64,000 nucleotides of DNA from Pseudeuparius sepicola (GCA_963920635.1 OY987298.1:140900257-140964256), one strand, 5' to 3'; shown: positions 44,167 through 56,830, counted from the first letter of the stretch. Notes: generated by a model from the sequence alone, not told the origin. A program made the numbers and translations.

Positions 44167-45109
44167 TTAAGAACAGATAGGTACGTAATTTTTTTATTAC
44201 GTGTCAGTCATTACGTGTCAGTGTTCGTAACAATGGACTTACTTATGACCTAAACCGTCACTTAATATGTTACTAGCATAGGAGTAGAAAAATAAATATT
44301 CGTTAATAATTTTTCAATAATATTTAATTGTATTGTGTTTGGATTATTTTCTACCCGGTTGAAAAAGCCCGAGCATCCCTATCCCTAATAACTTCCGTGC
44401 CGGCTGGGGCTCCTACCCCAGGCGCTTGGGCACAGCTTATCCTAATATGTTAGGGTAAGCTGTGGCTTGGGGGTGTCCCCTCCACGGGGTGTCCCCCACC
44501 ACCGCGCCGTCAGGCTGAGGATCGAGGTCCTCATCGAAGATCTCCGCATCCCCGGCGGGCAGTTCCCCTTAGGGTCCGGCGTTACAAGGGAGTATAAGAG
44601 AATACCCCGAGGTTTCAACCAGATAGGATCCAATCTCTAATGGATGATGGGTCGAAGAATGAACTTCGATATACATATTACGTGAGAACAAGGCACAAGC
44701 GGTGAGATGTAAGTATTCACTATAGCAGCCATAAGAACTACCAAAGAACTAGAAACCTTGGCATTATTTGCTTATAGGTTTTTTATGTTTTTTTTTTAAT
44801 AGGACGATTTTGTCCCTAGCACATTTTTTATATGGTTTTATTTAATTTGCCCTGTTTCTTAGTGTTCCAGTGTATGAGGGTGTGTCGTAAGAATGTTGTC
44901 AAATCTTTCAAATGAATTTGAAACCAGTTCAACCCGACCCATTGAGCTAAAATTTTGCACAGACAATAAAATCAATCTATGTTGTAATTTATTGAAAATG
45001 GCCGTCGCACCAAGATGCCAGATTACCTTTTTTCTTTACAACCTCCAACCGGAATCGAATCCTAAAAAGCACACAATAAAATAAAAATATATTTTTTTAA
45101 AAAACAAGC
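44167..45109. other. Unassigned, includes GC-rich repeat-like segment
   Basis: 44390-44600 is GC-rich and looks like part of a retroelement or gene in reverse (the CAGCTTATCCTAA/TTAGGGTAAGCTG hairpin lies at 44434-44463), but no open frame is convincing. No gene recognised. Confidence 0.35.
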
Positions 45110-45290
45110 TTTTATTTAAGCTATGTACGAAGCCGAATAAAATAAGTTTAGGAATTCAATGGCAAATTGCGACAATCAAAAAGCTTGTCGTTCTAATTGC
45201 AAAGAAAATATATACTTCGACAAGTACTTACTTAACGAAAACCTAAACTTATTTTATTAGTTTTAGTACATTACATAGCTTACATAAAAG
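45110..45290. repeat. Foldback of the AAGCTTGTCG family
   Basis: Inverted arms around TTATTTAAGCTATGTAC/ TACATAGCTTACATAAA and CCGAATAAAATAAGTTTAGG with complement. The internal AAAAAGCTTGTCG links it to 6115, 15270 and 54540-54740. Confidence 0.55.
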
Positions 45291-45511
45291 AGTGTTTTCA
45301 AAAAGATTTTTTTATTTTATTTTTTAATCAATTTATAGGTGTCTAGGTTCCACCCATGTCCACGTTTTTGAAATGCACTTATTTCATAACGCACTCCCTG
45401 AACCACCCATTAAAATTTAAAAAGAATATGAAAAATTCACACATAAAAATAGGCAATGTCCACAATGACAATAGTAAAATCCTGTAAAGAAATGTTTACC
45501 TCTTAGTACGA
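45291..45511. other. No gene seen
   Basis: AT-rich spacer between two foldbacks. Confidence 0.35.
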
Positions 45512-46262
45512 GAGCCGGCTACATGATTTCAACTCTCATAAGCTTATTGAATAAGATGTTGTGTAAAAGCATTGAGTAAAGGTCAAAGGAATAATATTCC
45601 TTTACTCAATGGTAAAAGGTAGAGAGAATATTTCTTTACTTGAAGCGAGTAGGTTGCCTCAATTTACCTAAAAGCCAAAGTCCGTAAACTGTCAGAAATT
45701 GCCCTTTTTAGCCGAGCTACAACTCGGCAGTTATTTCGGCTCAGGGCTCTGGGGTCGGAATTTTTAAAGCTTCCCTCAAGTCTTCAGGTGAGGTGCAGAT
45801 CTTTCCGGTGCCCCCGAAAAATTAAAAACATGAGAAAAAATAGGCAATTTATAAAAGCGATTGCTCAGTATTTCTCGTCGATTTCGCTAATTCTACAGCG
45901 GTCCCGTTTCTCGAAACTTAAAAATCGGGAGTCGGGAAATTTGGTTAAATATCTGATTTTCGAGGTTTCTTTCGGTACTGGAGGAATGTACAAGACCCAA
46001 TTAAGAAATTTACCATCTTCTTCGATTTTTAGAACGGCACTTTTTGAATTTGTCAAAACACTTTTGCGAAAAGTAGTAAATATGTTCGTGGGACGGGTTG
46101 TAAAAAATTAAAAATTATCCACAACTTCTTTTAATAACAATGATCGGGCCCATATATTATCTGAGGCAACCTACTCGCTTCAAATAAAGAAATATACTCT
46201 CTACATTTTCCATAACATCTTATTCTATAAGCTTATGACAGTTGAAATCATGCGGCCGGCTC
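45512..46262. mobile_element. 751-bp foldback element with GAGCCGGC ends
   Basis: The ends GAGCCGGCTACATGATTTCA and the complement of GAGCCGGCCGCATGATTTCA are followed inwards by TAAGCTTAT. A second inverted pair is AGCGAGTAGGTTGCCTCA near 45644-45661 and its complement near 46165. A hairpin ATTGAGTAAAGG/CCTTTACTCAAT lies at about 45572-45611. The internal 107-residue ORF (45788-46111) is basic and unrecognised. Confidence 0.65.
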
Positions 46263-46392
46263 TTGGACTATCTGCGGCTAGTAGCTGGTAATACCCAGAG
46301 TACTGCAAATTACACCCTTTAAAAAACGAAAATTTACTGATATATGGCTTAAACATACCATATTACTCACACATAAATAGGTGGGTGGAAGT

Positions 46393-47792
46393 ACCATATA
46401 CCTATAGCAACCTATACCGCGCAAGAGAGACTTCCGACCGGGGGAATAATTTGGCGGCCATTTTTAAGCCTAAATGAGGCGGGAAATTTGAAATCATTTC
46501 TACCGGTGGGTTCCATAAATAATGTAATGTCTTGGTTGTCGATTTTGTAAAATGGAAATTATTTTAGTTCAAAGTACAACATAGGTTCAAGATATTTGTT
46601 GGTTTTGGTTTTAAATTAATGCATTCGGGAAACGAAGCAGTTAACTAGGTTGAGAAATTGTACAACTTACTCAAAACAATATTTTAATCATCATAAGGAG
46701 AAGTAATATAATTATTATTGTACATTATACCTATAGCTTATACAACAGCTACATTATAAATAATTACTTATAAAAAATATGAAAATATTTTTAATTACCT
46801 AACATTTTCATACGCTATTACTTGGTATAATTATTTCTTTGAATACTTTTAATAATAATAACTAACCTATTTTCCAAGAACATAATATTATCTATACCTA
46901 TTTCTGAATTTTTAGGCAGCTGGTTTTATTCCTTAGTACTTTTTATTTTTGTTTGTTTAAAAAATACAAGCAAAAGAAAACTTGGTAACTTCAACTTCTA
47001 CCACTTTAATCTTTGCTTCAAAAATGAAAGTGAAGTGATTTTTAATTACGCTCTTCTTTGACAAGCTTCAATAATTTTGCTGGCGGTGATCTGCAGTTAA
47101 CAGGTTTACTTGTTGCTGCCTGCTGCATTTCTTCGGTTAATTCTATTTGCTCCAGAAATGCGGCTCTCTTCGTTGTATCGAGAATTACAAGGTCTCCATT
47201 TTCCTCATCTCCACGAGTTATTTCTTGAACTTCTTGAATGACACCTAGATTACCTACTAAGCCACTTTCTAAATTTAGTTTTTTCTCTTGAAAACCTAAA
47301 ATTGAGCAAGAAATCAGAAAATATCAAATAAGAAAACAATCATATTCGGCAAAAAATTATACCTATTTGCTTACCTATGGAATGCAATTTCACAATCTAT
47401 ATGTAAAGGTCTCTTTGCATTTGCACCAAGTCATGTTTTTATCTCGTAAATATGAGAATGGAAAGTTATTAACCGTACAAAATATAAAAGAAAAAATCGC
47501 GATTAAAAACTAAAAACGCATCTCTCATCAAAAAAGCATGTCACGGTGACTTTTATGATTTTACCGGCGCCTTCAAAAAGTATAATGCAATTTCATTTAT
47601 ACTGTATACAAAAATTTAAACAAGGAATAAGGTAGCCACCATTCAAACTGCCAAAATAGGCTTAAAAATGGCGGCGAATTCCATCTCTTTTCGTTCCCTG
47701 CGCCTTGCCGTGCGCAATAGGGCAAAAAGCGGTATATGTTAAAATATATAGGTATGTGGGAAGTACATACATGGGCTAGGTGGGTATATGGT
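46393..47792 (-). mobile_element. Repeat pair member 2, with coding-like segment
   Basis: The full-length partner of 35503-36520. Short inverted ends ACCATATACC are visible (46393 and complement ending 47792). It includes the open segment at 47295-47042, which the other copy has lost. Class unknown. Confidence 0.6.
47042..47295 (-). CDS. Putative terminal exon inside the 46.4-kb repeat
   Basis: On the minus strand an acceptor ('caattttag') precedes an exon starting at 47295 that stays open for 84 codons to TAA (47044-47042), in strongly AT-rich DNA. It reads FQEKKLNLESGLVGNLGVIQ at the start, has an acidic middle (TRGDEENGDLVILDTTKRAA), then FLEQIELTEEMQQA, and ends KLLKLVKEERN. Composition is helical and charged, like the C-terminus of a soluble nuclear protein, but I recognise no family. 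It may be the last exon of the element's own protein or of a captured gene. Upstream exons would lie at higher coordinates and were not found. Confidence 0.45.
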
Positions 47793-47935
47793 GGTCCAGA
47801 AAAAATGGAATTTTCAATTATTTAATTTTTCTCAGTTTTTAACGGATTTTTTTTTAATTCTGATCTCTTTGGAATTCAGTTAGGCTTTTTAATTCAAGCC
47901 ATAATAATTTTGTGAAAATTCGAATGAAAGACATT

Positions 47936-48256
47936 GACTACGTTTATCTCGACGCGTTCGATCCGATTGAGAGAGGTTTAAATTCACTGGAGCGGACTCA
48001 AATAGACGGCGTAAACCCTACAGATTGAAATTCAATCAGATTTAAAATTTCAAATCAAGCCTCTATTTCCAAACAGAAGTTGGCCAGATGTGCACCAACC
48101 TACTGTGGAATAAGTAGAATAAGTTAATGTCCCTAGAAAGGATTGAAAACCGTAGGATTCAATACTGATGATGTAAACGTAGAATTATAAAAGATTTGAC
48201 ATAACTCAATCGGATCTATTTCAATCCGATCAAGTTGTCACGAGATAAATGTAGTC
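47936..48256. mobile_element. 321-bp foldback MITE (GACTAC..TTTATCTCG ends)
   Basis: Left GACTACGTTTATCTCGACGC and right complement of GACTACATTTATCTCGTGAC, followed on both sides by GATCCGATTGA/GATCGGATT. No coding capacity. Confidence 0.7.
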
Positions 48257-48944
48257 CATTTTTAAATAAGAAAAAAAATTAAAAATAGCAGATACAAAAA
48301 CTATTTTGACATTATTTGTCATTTAAAAACGCGGCCATGGAAAATAAACAAATATTAAGTGATTATGTTATGCCATACTGGGTGGGTCCACGTTACGACT
48401 TGACTACCCTTGTACAATTTTTACCTGTTGGCTGATTTTGTTACACTTTTTTGTTAGGTAGGTATGTAGTATGTAGGTATTCAAAATGCGCATCCGCAAT
48501 GCGCAGGTAACTTTATTCTGGGGTAATCACAACCAGTTTTATAAGTGCAAATTTCATTCTTTTAGTTTTTAACGTTACAACAAACTTTTCCTAATCAGTA
48601 CTTATTTTTTTATATAAAATTATGGAAAATTTTAAAAAAAAGGCCAGTTTAAGTAATTTTAATCAATTAATGTTTCTCAAAGTCCAATAATAATATTTTT
48701 TTATCTCTGACATTTTAGAACAATGACAACTTTTACAGATAGGTTTTGAGTGATCTTCAATAAGATTCTGTAGTTAGTTGTTTTGCAAAAAAATTCTAAC
48801 GGTACTTCTTGAAATTTTAGCCCATAAAAGTGGTCTTATTGGTCATGCTTATGCTTACAGCCCAAGATAAATGTTCCCCATTGTTGAATGCGTATTTTGA
48901 TCACCTACTTATCAAAAAAGTTTATCAAAATCGGTCAACAAATA
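48257..48944. other. No supported gene
   Basis: A short ATG frame near 48339 (MENKQILSDYVMPYWVGPRY, 31 codons) is open but unrecognised. The rest is AT-rich. Confidence 0.35.
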
Positions 48945-51450
48945 CCCTAATAGCACACGATGTCCGAGGGACGTCCATATATTGTCCATATTTGGTCGAA
49001 ACGTCCAGGACATAAAATGTACATCCCAAGGACGTCCGTTTTTGGACGTCAATTGTTCGTACATAAAATGTACATCCCAGGGACGTCCGTATTTGGACGT
49101 TAAATGTTTGTACTTGAAATAGACATCCGAGGGACGTCCGTATATGGACGTAAAATGAATATAGGTCACATTAAATTATTTATACCATATATCCATATTA
49201 TGGTACTAACTAATTATTTCCTAAAGTAGCGATGGTGAAATTTTAAAATACACCTATGCTACATTGATGTTAATTAGGTAATAATTTGGTTGATAGAAAA
49301 AGTAGGTACCTATAGAATATTAGCAGGAATAAGAAACATTGCTTATTGATTGCAAAATGTAGTAACTACCTACCTACATAAAAGTAAATAATATATAGCG
49401 GCAGTATTCAGAATTGGCATGTTTACCGCGTAATCTGTGGTACCTACAATTATTTAAAAAGACCGCTCGTTTCCTAGTTTCAAAGTTCCAGACTTATTTA
49501 GATACGGCAGTTGCCAGATCCACCACTTTAACTTAGATCTGAGACATTTTTTAAATTCTATAATCTCATATAGTAATACATATTTAATATTTAGTTTACA
49601 TTCGCACGCTGCTCCTGTTATTATTATGGTATACGACAGAACTAGTTTCCATATTGTTTAATACCTATCTAATCATTTATTAACTTTCTAACCTTTTCCA
49701 CAATATTTATGTTTATTCTACTCGTCAAAAACCGGTCAGCAATCTGGCAACAGGAGAAATCGCCCGCTAGGGTACGCCAACCATTCTGACGCAACGCCAC
49801 AACGGCATTGGCCACAATTGTCACGTGACCAAAACGCGTAACGCCATTGGCAAAACGGTGAGTTCGCTTGGCGGATACTGCGCATTGTAGGGCATGCCGT
49901 GCGAGTACGGACAAGCCGAGGCAGAGAAGATCTGTGGTTGTTTGTAGCATTGTTGTGCAAATAGCATTGCGATCCATGTGTTTTTTTATAATTGTACTGA
50001 ATGCCAATAGACTTCCTGAGGAGGTTTGCATTCCAGATTCCAGCCATACAGGAAGATTAGGTACTTATTATTTTGTTGCATCTTTCGTGCATGAACGGAT
50101 AAGGTAAGCAAAATTTATTAGCTTCTGGTGTTTTAATAAGGATTTTCTATAAAATGCTCAATTTATCTAAATCTAAAAGATTTTCAACTTACAATTAATT
50201 AGATAATTGTCTTCGTTATTTTAAATGGAATATCCTGACCTATAATATATTATTTTATTGCACTTAAGTTTTCATGGTCGATTATTGTGAGGGCGAGAAT
50301 TATTATTATTAGGTATTATCTAATACCTAGGAACCTACCTACCTACTTACTAGGAGGTGTCTATAGTAGGTATATGATTTCGTGAATGTATCATAGTCAT
50401 ACCCAGGAAATTTCGCGATTTCGAAGTATCTAATTAAAATTTTCGATCGAAAACAGCAGATGCAATAAAGCTAGTAGCTAAATATAAAATGCTTATTTAA
50501 TAATGTGAAAATTAACATTAATGAATTGAAATAAATTAGGGAATAGAGGAAGCATCGGAGCAGTATGTTTACCAATCTCTGATTGAAATTTTTTACACAG
50601 CTTATCCAAAACTTGTACATCCCAAAGTACATCCTAGGTCAATATGCAAATGAAGGAATGCCAAAACTCAATTTTTAAAATTGTAGACAATTATCCTTTC
50701 TCAACTCTAATTTGAACACATTGCAGGTCTTAAACTATTTTTTATACCTACATAAAATGTATTTCCTTTTGTTTTAGGTGCTGAGCAATTAAATCTAAAA
50801 AGGAAAATTGCAGCAGAAAAAAGAGGTAGAAGAAGCAATACAAATCTCAGGCGAGTAAAAGAATGGTTATATGCCGCAGAAAACAATAGATAGGTACCTA
50901 TACCTACTTAAAATTATTTTAATATATAATATATAACTATATTATATGAAAAATATATTATTTTAAGTATTAATCTGTTCAGTAAAATATTTAAGAGGGG
51001 ATAAACGATCGCCAAATCTGTCAGGTTTTATTAATTTAATGTAGCGAGAAACTTAAGTTCCAATATTAATTGCTGTTGTAATAATTTAAATACCTAGATG
51101 AAATTTGCTTTCGTCACCAAGGTGTGATGATTTGACAGTCATTTGGTTATCTATCCTCCCATAAGTACTTTACTGACTACTTTATTTATTTGTTTACCCA
51201 AGGGGCGTGGGCGTAAATTAAAAGAGGTAAAAGTAAAAGGTAAGTAAAATTGATGTCCTAAAAACGTCCTAATCAGTAATCCAGGGGATGTCCCAAATAG
51301 ACGTCTTATGGATGTCCCAAGTTGTGACATTTGGATATCTTACTGACATCCGACGGACGTCCATAGGATGTTTACGGATGTCCAGGGGATGTCCAAATAT
51401 CCGATTGAGGATGTCCGTCGAACATCTGTCGGATGTCCTTGTGCTAGGGG
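48945..51450. mobile_element. Element with GGACGTCC subterminal repeats
   Basis: Left end CCCTAATAGCACACGATGTCC-like and right end the complement of CCCCTAGCACAAGGACATCC. Just inside the left end, three repeats of about 60 bp (48980-49165) each contain GGACGTCC-type palindromes and ACATAAAATGTACATCCC. Just inside the right end (51280-51440) GGATGTCC/GGACGTCC motifs recur about every 20-40 bp. The interior (about 2 kb) holds a CpG-richer patch (49740-49950) and a small exon-like segment (50779-50893). No catalytic domain recognised and no clear target duplication. Confidence 0.65.
50779..50893 (+). CDS. Small terminal-exon-like segment in the GGACGTCC element
   Basis: The acceptor 'ccttttgttttag' precedes an open 115-bp segment ending in TAG. 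It encodes AEQLNLKRKIAAEKRGRRSN then TNLRRVKEWLYAAENNR: very basic and helical. An upstream donor (AAGgtaagc at 50103) exists, but joining there gives a stop, so the partner exon is unknown. It may be the C-terminus of the element's DNA-binding protein. Confidence 0.3.
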
Positions 51451-52092
51451 ATTTTACAAAGGTTATAGGTATTAACTGGTGTAATGTTTGCAATATAGTA
51501 ACATAAAAAACAATTGACTAAGACGGAGCAAATCATTCTTAAGTTAACAATATTACACGCCAACATTATTATGGCAATAGGAGGTGAGGGGACAAGGTCA
51601 GTAAAAATGGAAGTGACATTTGGGAAATCCAAACTTACTGTGAAATGTAGATATTATAGTTGGGCACGTCTGACACTTTTTTTGCGAAATAAATTGTTAG
51701 CCATCAGCGCCATCTGTTTTCCAGAACATTGAGTTCATATTTAAGCTGTGATTATCTGTAGCTGTGAGAAGTCTTATAAAAATACTTGAGTTCAACTTTT
51801 AAATGTTAATAAATAATATAAATTTCGACAAAAAATAGCTTTTAAACCCGAAAAGTCAAACCGATATATGTAACGTCAATAGTAAAAGACACCTAACCTT
51901 TAAAAGCTGTGGCGACGCCGTTAAAATTTATGAATGAATAGAGGTCACACAGGTGGAAGTGAAAGGAAGAAAATAGTAGAAAAGCAAAAAATATTTCAGC
52001 TAATACAACATTACTTGATCATCCTATCAAAAATGGAATAAAATATTCTAATGAAATTTTGACTTTTATAGGTTTTTTTTTTCAAAAAAATT
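51451..52092. other. No gene seen
   Basis: Unassigned AT-rich sequence. CATCAGCGCCATCTGTTTTC near 51702 is shared loosely with 32481. Confidence 0.4.
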
Positions 52093-53340
52093 TATTTCAC
52101 GGAACAAAAATATTCAACTTTCGATCGAGAACTTTTAGCTATTTATATTTATCAAACATTTTCGACATTTTGTTGAAGGTCGTAGATTTACAATTTTTGC
52201 AGATCATAAACCTCTTATTTCCGCACTATTTTCAAAAACAGGAAAAACCCACGTCAATTTCGTTATATAAAATTGTATACCTAAATTTACTTCTGATATG
52301 AAACATGTTAGTGGAAAATTTAACATTGTCGCATATAGTTTTTCTAGAATTGATGAAGAAGTTTCTTCTTTTGAAAAATCTTCTGCAGATCTTCAAATTC
52401 TTCAGTATACACAAGAAAATGACGCAGACTAAATACTTAATAATATATAATATATAATATATAATATATAATATATAATATATAATATATAATATATAAT
52501 ATATAATATATAATATATAATATATAATATATAATATATAATATATAATATATAATATATAATATATAATATATAATATATAATATATAATATATAATAT
52601 ATAATATATAATATATAATATATAATATATAATATATAATATATAATATATAATATATAATATATAATATATAATATATAATATATAATATATAATATAT
52701 AATATATAATATATAATATATAATATATAATATATAATATATAATATATAATATATAATATATAATATATAATATATAATATATAATATATAATATATAA
52801 TATATAATATATAATATATAATATATAATATATAATATATAATATATAATATATAATATATAATATACACACAATGTACACACTATAACAATTTAAACCA
52901 AAACGTTTTACGGAATTTAAAAAGTTCTTAGGAAGTAATAATAATACTACAACAAAATGCAAAAGTGGCAATTGAAGCACAGTTACCACTTATTTTACTT
53001 GGTTTAAGAATTTAAGAGCCTGCGTTAAAGAAGATTGATGTTCCTATGCAGAATCAGTATATTATGGTCTACCTTTCTAGTGATCCTGTCAATTTTTTTT
53101 ATCGAATCACATGATACAATTGACAATTTTTTGCTACTAACCAATTTAAGGGAAACAAAAGAAAAAAATACATTTGTTTGTTCACACGTACAAACATGTA
53201 AATATATTTTTCTTAAATTTGAAAAACGAAAATCTTGCGTGGTCCATACAAAATTTTAAATAGAGAGATATGATAAAACTTTTACTATTATTAAAAATTG
53301 TAAAGAAACAGTTGTAGTTAACATCATTTCAGGTTTTCTG
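52093..53340 (+). pseudogene. Ty3/gypsy polyprotein relic (RNase H and integrase C-terminus)
   Basis: 52100-52432 carries the RNase H core seen in gypsy-type retrotransposons (STFDRELLAIY, then in a shifted frame TIFADHKPL, and KHVSGKFNIVAYSFSR), with stops and shifts. After the AT array, 52970-53030 has LPLILLGLR of the integrase region. About 53240-53340 has GPYK-like, YDKTFTIIKN and ETVVVNI stretches of the integrase C-terminal part. Reverse transcriptase, protease and LTRs were not found. The remnant is inactive. Confidence 0.75.
52440..52866. repeat. (AATATAT)61 microsatellite
   Basis: An uninterrupted 7-bp repeat of about 427 bp, inserted in the gypsy relic between the RNase H and integrase parts. 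The long ORFs on the minus strand (LYIIYYI repeats) are artefacts of a 7-nt repeat that lacks stops. Confidence 0.97.
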
Positions 53341-54330
53341 GCCCTGCAGAAAAAGTACCAAAAATGAGTTACGACCGTACCTATCCCTTGGGAATGTGTA
53401 CAAAATATGTATTACAAAATTCAGCATGATTCATTTTTATTTTATTGAACAATATCTCTCAAATTCCATAATTAAAATTGATATTCCCAAGAAACATAAT
53501 TGCTGAACCTAAAAAAAAACACAAAATAAGACGTGACAAGGCAGATAATTTAATATTAATACGCTTTTTGCAGGTAATTGTAGGCAAACCCAAAAAGTTA
53601 CATAACCGCCCACAGGCTACAGCACACTATAATACGTCCCTGGCAAATCGTAAAACTTTCTTCTTTTATTCTTCTAAAGAAAACATTGAATTCCGCGGCA
53701 ATAAACAATAAGCCTATACCTACGTGCTTTTTATGAATCCACGTCCCTCTGTGTCGCAACCGCATTTTCGAAGCTCCCGATTATTGTTGCATTGTAACAT
53801 GTAAGAGTTAATTATATTCCGCCTCGAAAGTGTTTATTTTAATTTTAAAAATGACAGGTTATTATTATTTGGCTGTACGTTTAATTCCACACGATATTCA
53901 AGCGCGTAACACACAGAGTAATTATTTATACGCGACACACTCTTCTATTGACCCCCTAACATTGTTACTACTTATTTGGAACGAGTAGATAATTAAATTA
54001 TAGGCAGCTATGCGTGCTTATGTAACTGAAAAACTAGAATCACAGTTAAAAGAAATATTATTCTTTTAACTGTGCTAGAATGCACTAGAGCCCAGATGAT
54101 ATTTAGCATGCCATATATCGAATTTCTACGTTATTTTGCGTCTAACAAAAATTAAAAGAAAAATAGGTACATAATATGCTCAAGCTTGTCCTTTGCATGC
54201 CAGACAATAGCACCATAGCCGAACTTTGACTGTGATAGCACTAAAGAGTATCAATATTGCCGTTAAAATCTCAGAAAACGGTACTAAAGTAAGTCATTAT
54301 TGTACAATTTTTTTTAAAAGTTGTATGTTT
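53341..54330. other. No supported gene
   Basis: AT-rich. A perfect hairpin CACAGTTAAAAGAA/TTCTTTTAACTGTG lies near 54035-54068. The 77-residue ORF at 53478-53711 has no domain. Confidence 0.4.
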
Positions 54331-54344
54331 CTATATAGGTATGT

Positions 54345-54740
54345 TAGTTAGTTTGTTTGGGTCAAATTTTGCAAGCTGAATTAGAACAGCACTTCTTGAT
54401 ATCCGATTGAGCAACCCCCTCAAATAAAAGGGCTTGAAGAGTAGAAAACGATAAAGTTTACATTTTCTTTTCAACTGCCTATCAAATGATGAAAGGGTTT
54501 GACGAGTACAAAATAATACGTTTCTATAAATCGAAATGTCGCCTGAATTGTAAAGAAAATACATACTTTGGCAAGTAGGTACTTGCTTATCAACCAATCA
54601 CTGTCCAATAAAATTAATTGGTACCTTCTTTTATATATTTCTGGCAATTTGGCATTGAATTATCTTAAATTTAAATTATCTAAACTTATTTCATTCATTT
54701 TATTCAGTGCGTGGCTTAAAAAAAGCTTGTTTTAAAAAGA
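54345..54740 (-). repeat. Inverted copy of the 15.5-kb retroposon tail plus AAGCTTG foldback piece
   Basis: GTCAAATTTTGCAAGCTGAA and AGGGCTTGAAGAGTAGAAAA match the complement of 15730-15970. It continues into TTGCTTATCAACCAATCACTG and GTACC sequence shared with 6170-6210, ending with AAAAGCTTG at about 54725. Confidence 0.6.
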
Positions 54741-55033
54741 TTTTTTTATATCTTATTTTTCTATATTTATTTTTCTATATTTATTTGTTTGTGAAAATAA
54801 TTATTTCTAGAACGATTGGTACCAGCGACCTCACCTAATATAAATAGAATACGTATTTTTAGATTGATTGGTACCAGCGAGTTCACCTAAATTTTAATAA
54901 AATACTCTGGCAAATTATTAATTTTTGACCAGCAGTATAGCCGGTAAGATGTATACCAACACCATCTAGTTGACTCTGTCAGAAGCCGAAAACACTAAAA
55001 AAATTGCCAAGGTAGACAAAATTACAGGTACCT

Positions 55034-56336
55034 AGGATAAAACAACTAAATGAATAGCCAACCAACTCTTCGGCCATTCACCCAGGGTGCACCCAGGGTC
55101 TCTTTGGCCATTCGCCCAGGGTGTTCTAAAAAATTACAGGTATAGTGTGTACGGATTTATACCGTTGACCTTTCTGAAATGAATCAACTACCTGATAAGA
55201 CCCCACTCTGTACAGGTATAATATTTTACTGGGTGCAGGGTCGGCTTAAACATATACCTCAAAAGACGATGTTCAAACCAATCTTCAAACAGTTGTATCC
55301 AGTGTGTCCACGGATGGACTTAACTATACTTGTAAAAATTTTCTTTTTTTTTTCAATTCTTCGAAAAAAGTCATTCTTCATAAAAAAAAGTCTGCTTGTT
55401 CTAAAAATAAAATCGGCATGGAAAAAGTTGACATTACTTATACTGGGTGACCAGAAAATTAAAGAAACGTTAATTAGCATAAGAGTAAACTACCTCTATT
55501 TGTAGAGATAATGAAAAAAGTTATAAAGAAAATTTGCTCAGCGTGGTAAGCTACTTAAGACTTAAGTGTACAAAATTTCAAAGCGTTAGGCCTACTTCGA
55601 TTTTATGATTTTTTCTTGTTTTTCTTCGCTTAAATAATTTTCTGTAGGTAGTAAGACAAAACTTATAAATAAAAGTTACTCAGAATAGGAAACTGTGTAT
55701 GATGGAATTTTTTTTGACAATCCTAGGCCCACTTTGCGTTTCCTCCAATATTTTCCAAAATACAAACTAGGCCTAGAATCGTAAAATTTTGTCATCATGC
55801 GCAGTTTTCCATTCTGGGTAAGTTTTCTTAATACACTTTTGTCGTACTATTTACAGAAAACCATTTATTTCACAAAAAAAAGAGAATACAATAAAAAAAT
55901 CAAAGTAGGCCTAACGCTTTGAAATTTTGTTACCACGCTGAGCAAATTTTCTTTATAACTTTTTTCATTATCTCTACAAATAGAGGCAGTTTACTCTTAT
56001 GCTAATTAACGTTTCTTTTTTCTGGTCACCCAGTAACTTTTTCCATGCCAAGCCAAGCAGACTTTTTTTATGAAGAATGACTTTTTGCGAAGAATTGAAA
56101 ATAAAAAAATTTTACAAGTATAGTTATGTCCATCCGTGGATACACTGTATATCAAAACTACGGTTGCAGGTATATATAATCCGACCCTGCCCGAAACATG
56201 AGACATTTTATGGTCAAAGGGATAATGACCGTTTTATAGTAGGCAAAGGATCAACGGTATAAATGCGTACGTACTATACATAGGATAAAACAACTAAATG
56301 AATAGCCAACCAACTCTTTGGCCATTCACCCAGGGT
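55034..56336. mobile_element. Foldback stack bounded by 56-bp direct repeats
   Basis: Direct repeats at 55034-55093 and 56281-56336 (AGGATAAAACAACTAAATGA, ACCCAGGGT). Inside them is an inverted pair (ACGGATTTATACCGTTGACC near 55150, complement near 56250), and inside that a TIR element 55300-56147 with CAGTGTGTCCACGGATG ends. No transposase. Confidence 0.6.
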
Positions 56337-56830
56337 CTTCTAATATGTAGAAATCAACTAGGATCTAAACCCCGAGTTGTATGTATGAAGCTTAAATCTT
56401 GAGCCAAGAAAATAAACAAGGAAATGATAATTAACGTCCCCAAATATACGACAAAATAAAGTTTAACTGCTTTTGAGACAAACTATTTTCGGTAACTGAC
56501 AGAGTGACGTGAGTGACAGTTCAAAGGTGGGTAGACCGAGGCAGTCGTTAAACTTCTCTTCTCTTTCCTTCATGGTGTTTCCCATAAATAATTTATACAT
56601 TTCGTTGTTTTGATACCTTCTGCCATCAAATAAGGCAAGCACATTTTCTTCCCGAAAAATTTCCAGTATCATCAAGCCGAAAGTTCCGTCATTGATTAAG
56701 GAATTCCTTATTCAATGGTTCCGTGTTGTATTAATTGAGCTGGTCCAATGTCGTCAAAACCCATAGACGTGGTGCCCCATTGTTAAAATGCCCTTTATTT
56801 TGACTCCAAGATTAAATATATCCATACTAC
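56337..56830. other. No supported gene
   Basis: A 70-residue minus ORF (56675-56463; FDGRRYQNNEMYKLFMGNTM) has protein-like composition but no family. A palindrome (CATTGATTAAGGAATTCC and complement) lies at 56684-56715. Confidence 0.35.

Noticed and set aside
45788..46111. 107-residue ORF in the 45.5-kb foldback
   Set aside because: An overlapping minus ORF exists, composition is basic and AT-driven, and no domain is seen.
49669..50107. Overlapping ORFs of 79-120 residues on both strands
   Set aside because: Long frames arise on both strands from a GC-richer patch inside the GGACGTCC element; no motif supports either.
52232..52989. Long minus-strand ORFs of 148-212 residues
   Set aside because: They read LYIIYYI repeats produced by the 7-bp AATATAT array; no stop can arise, so length is meaningless.
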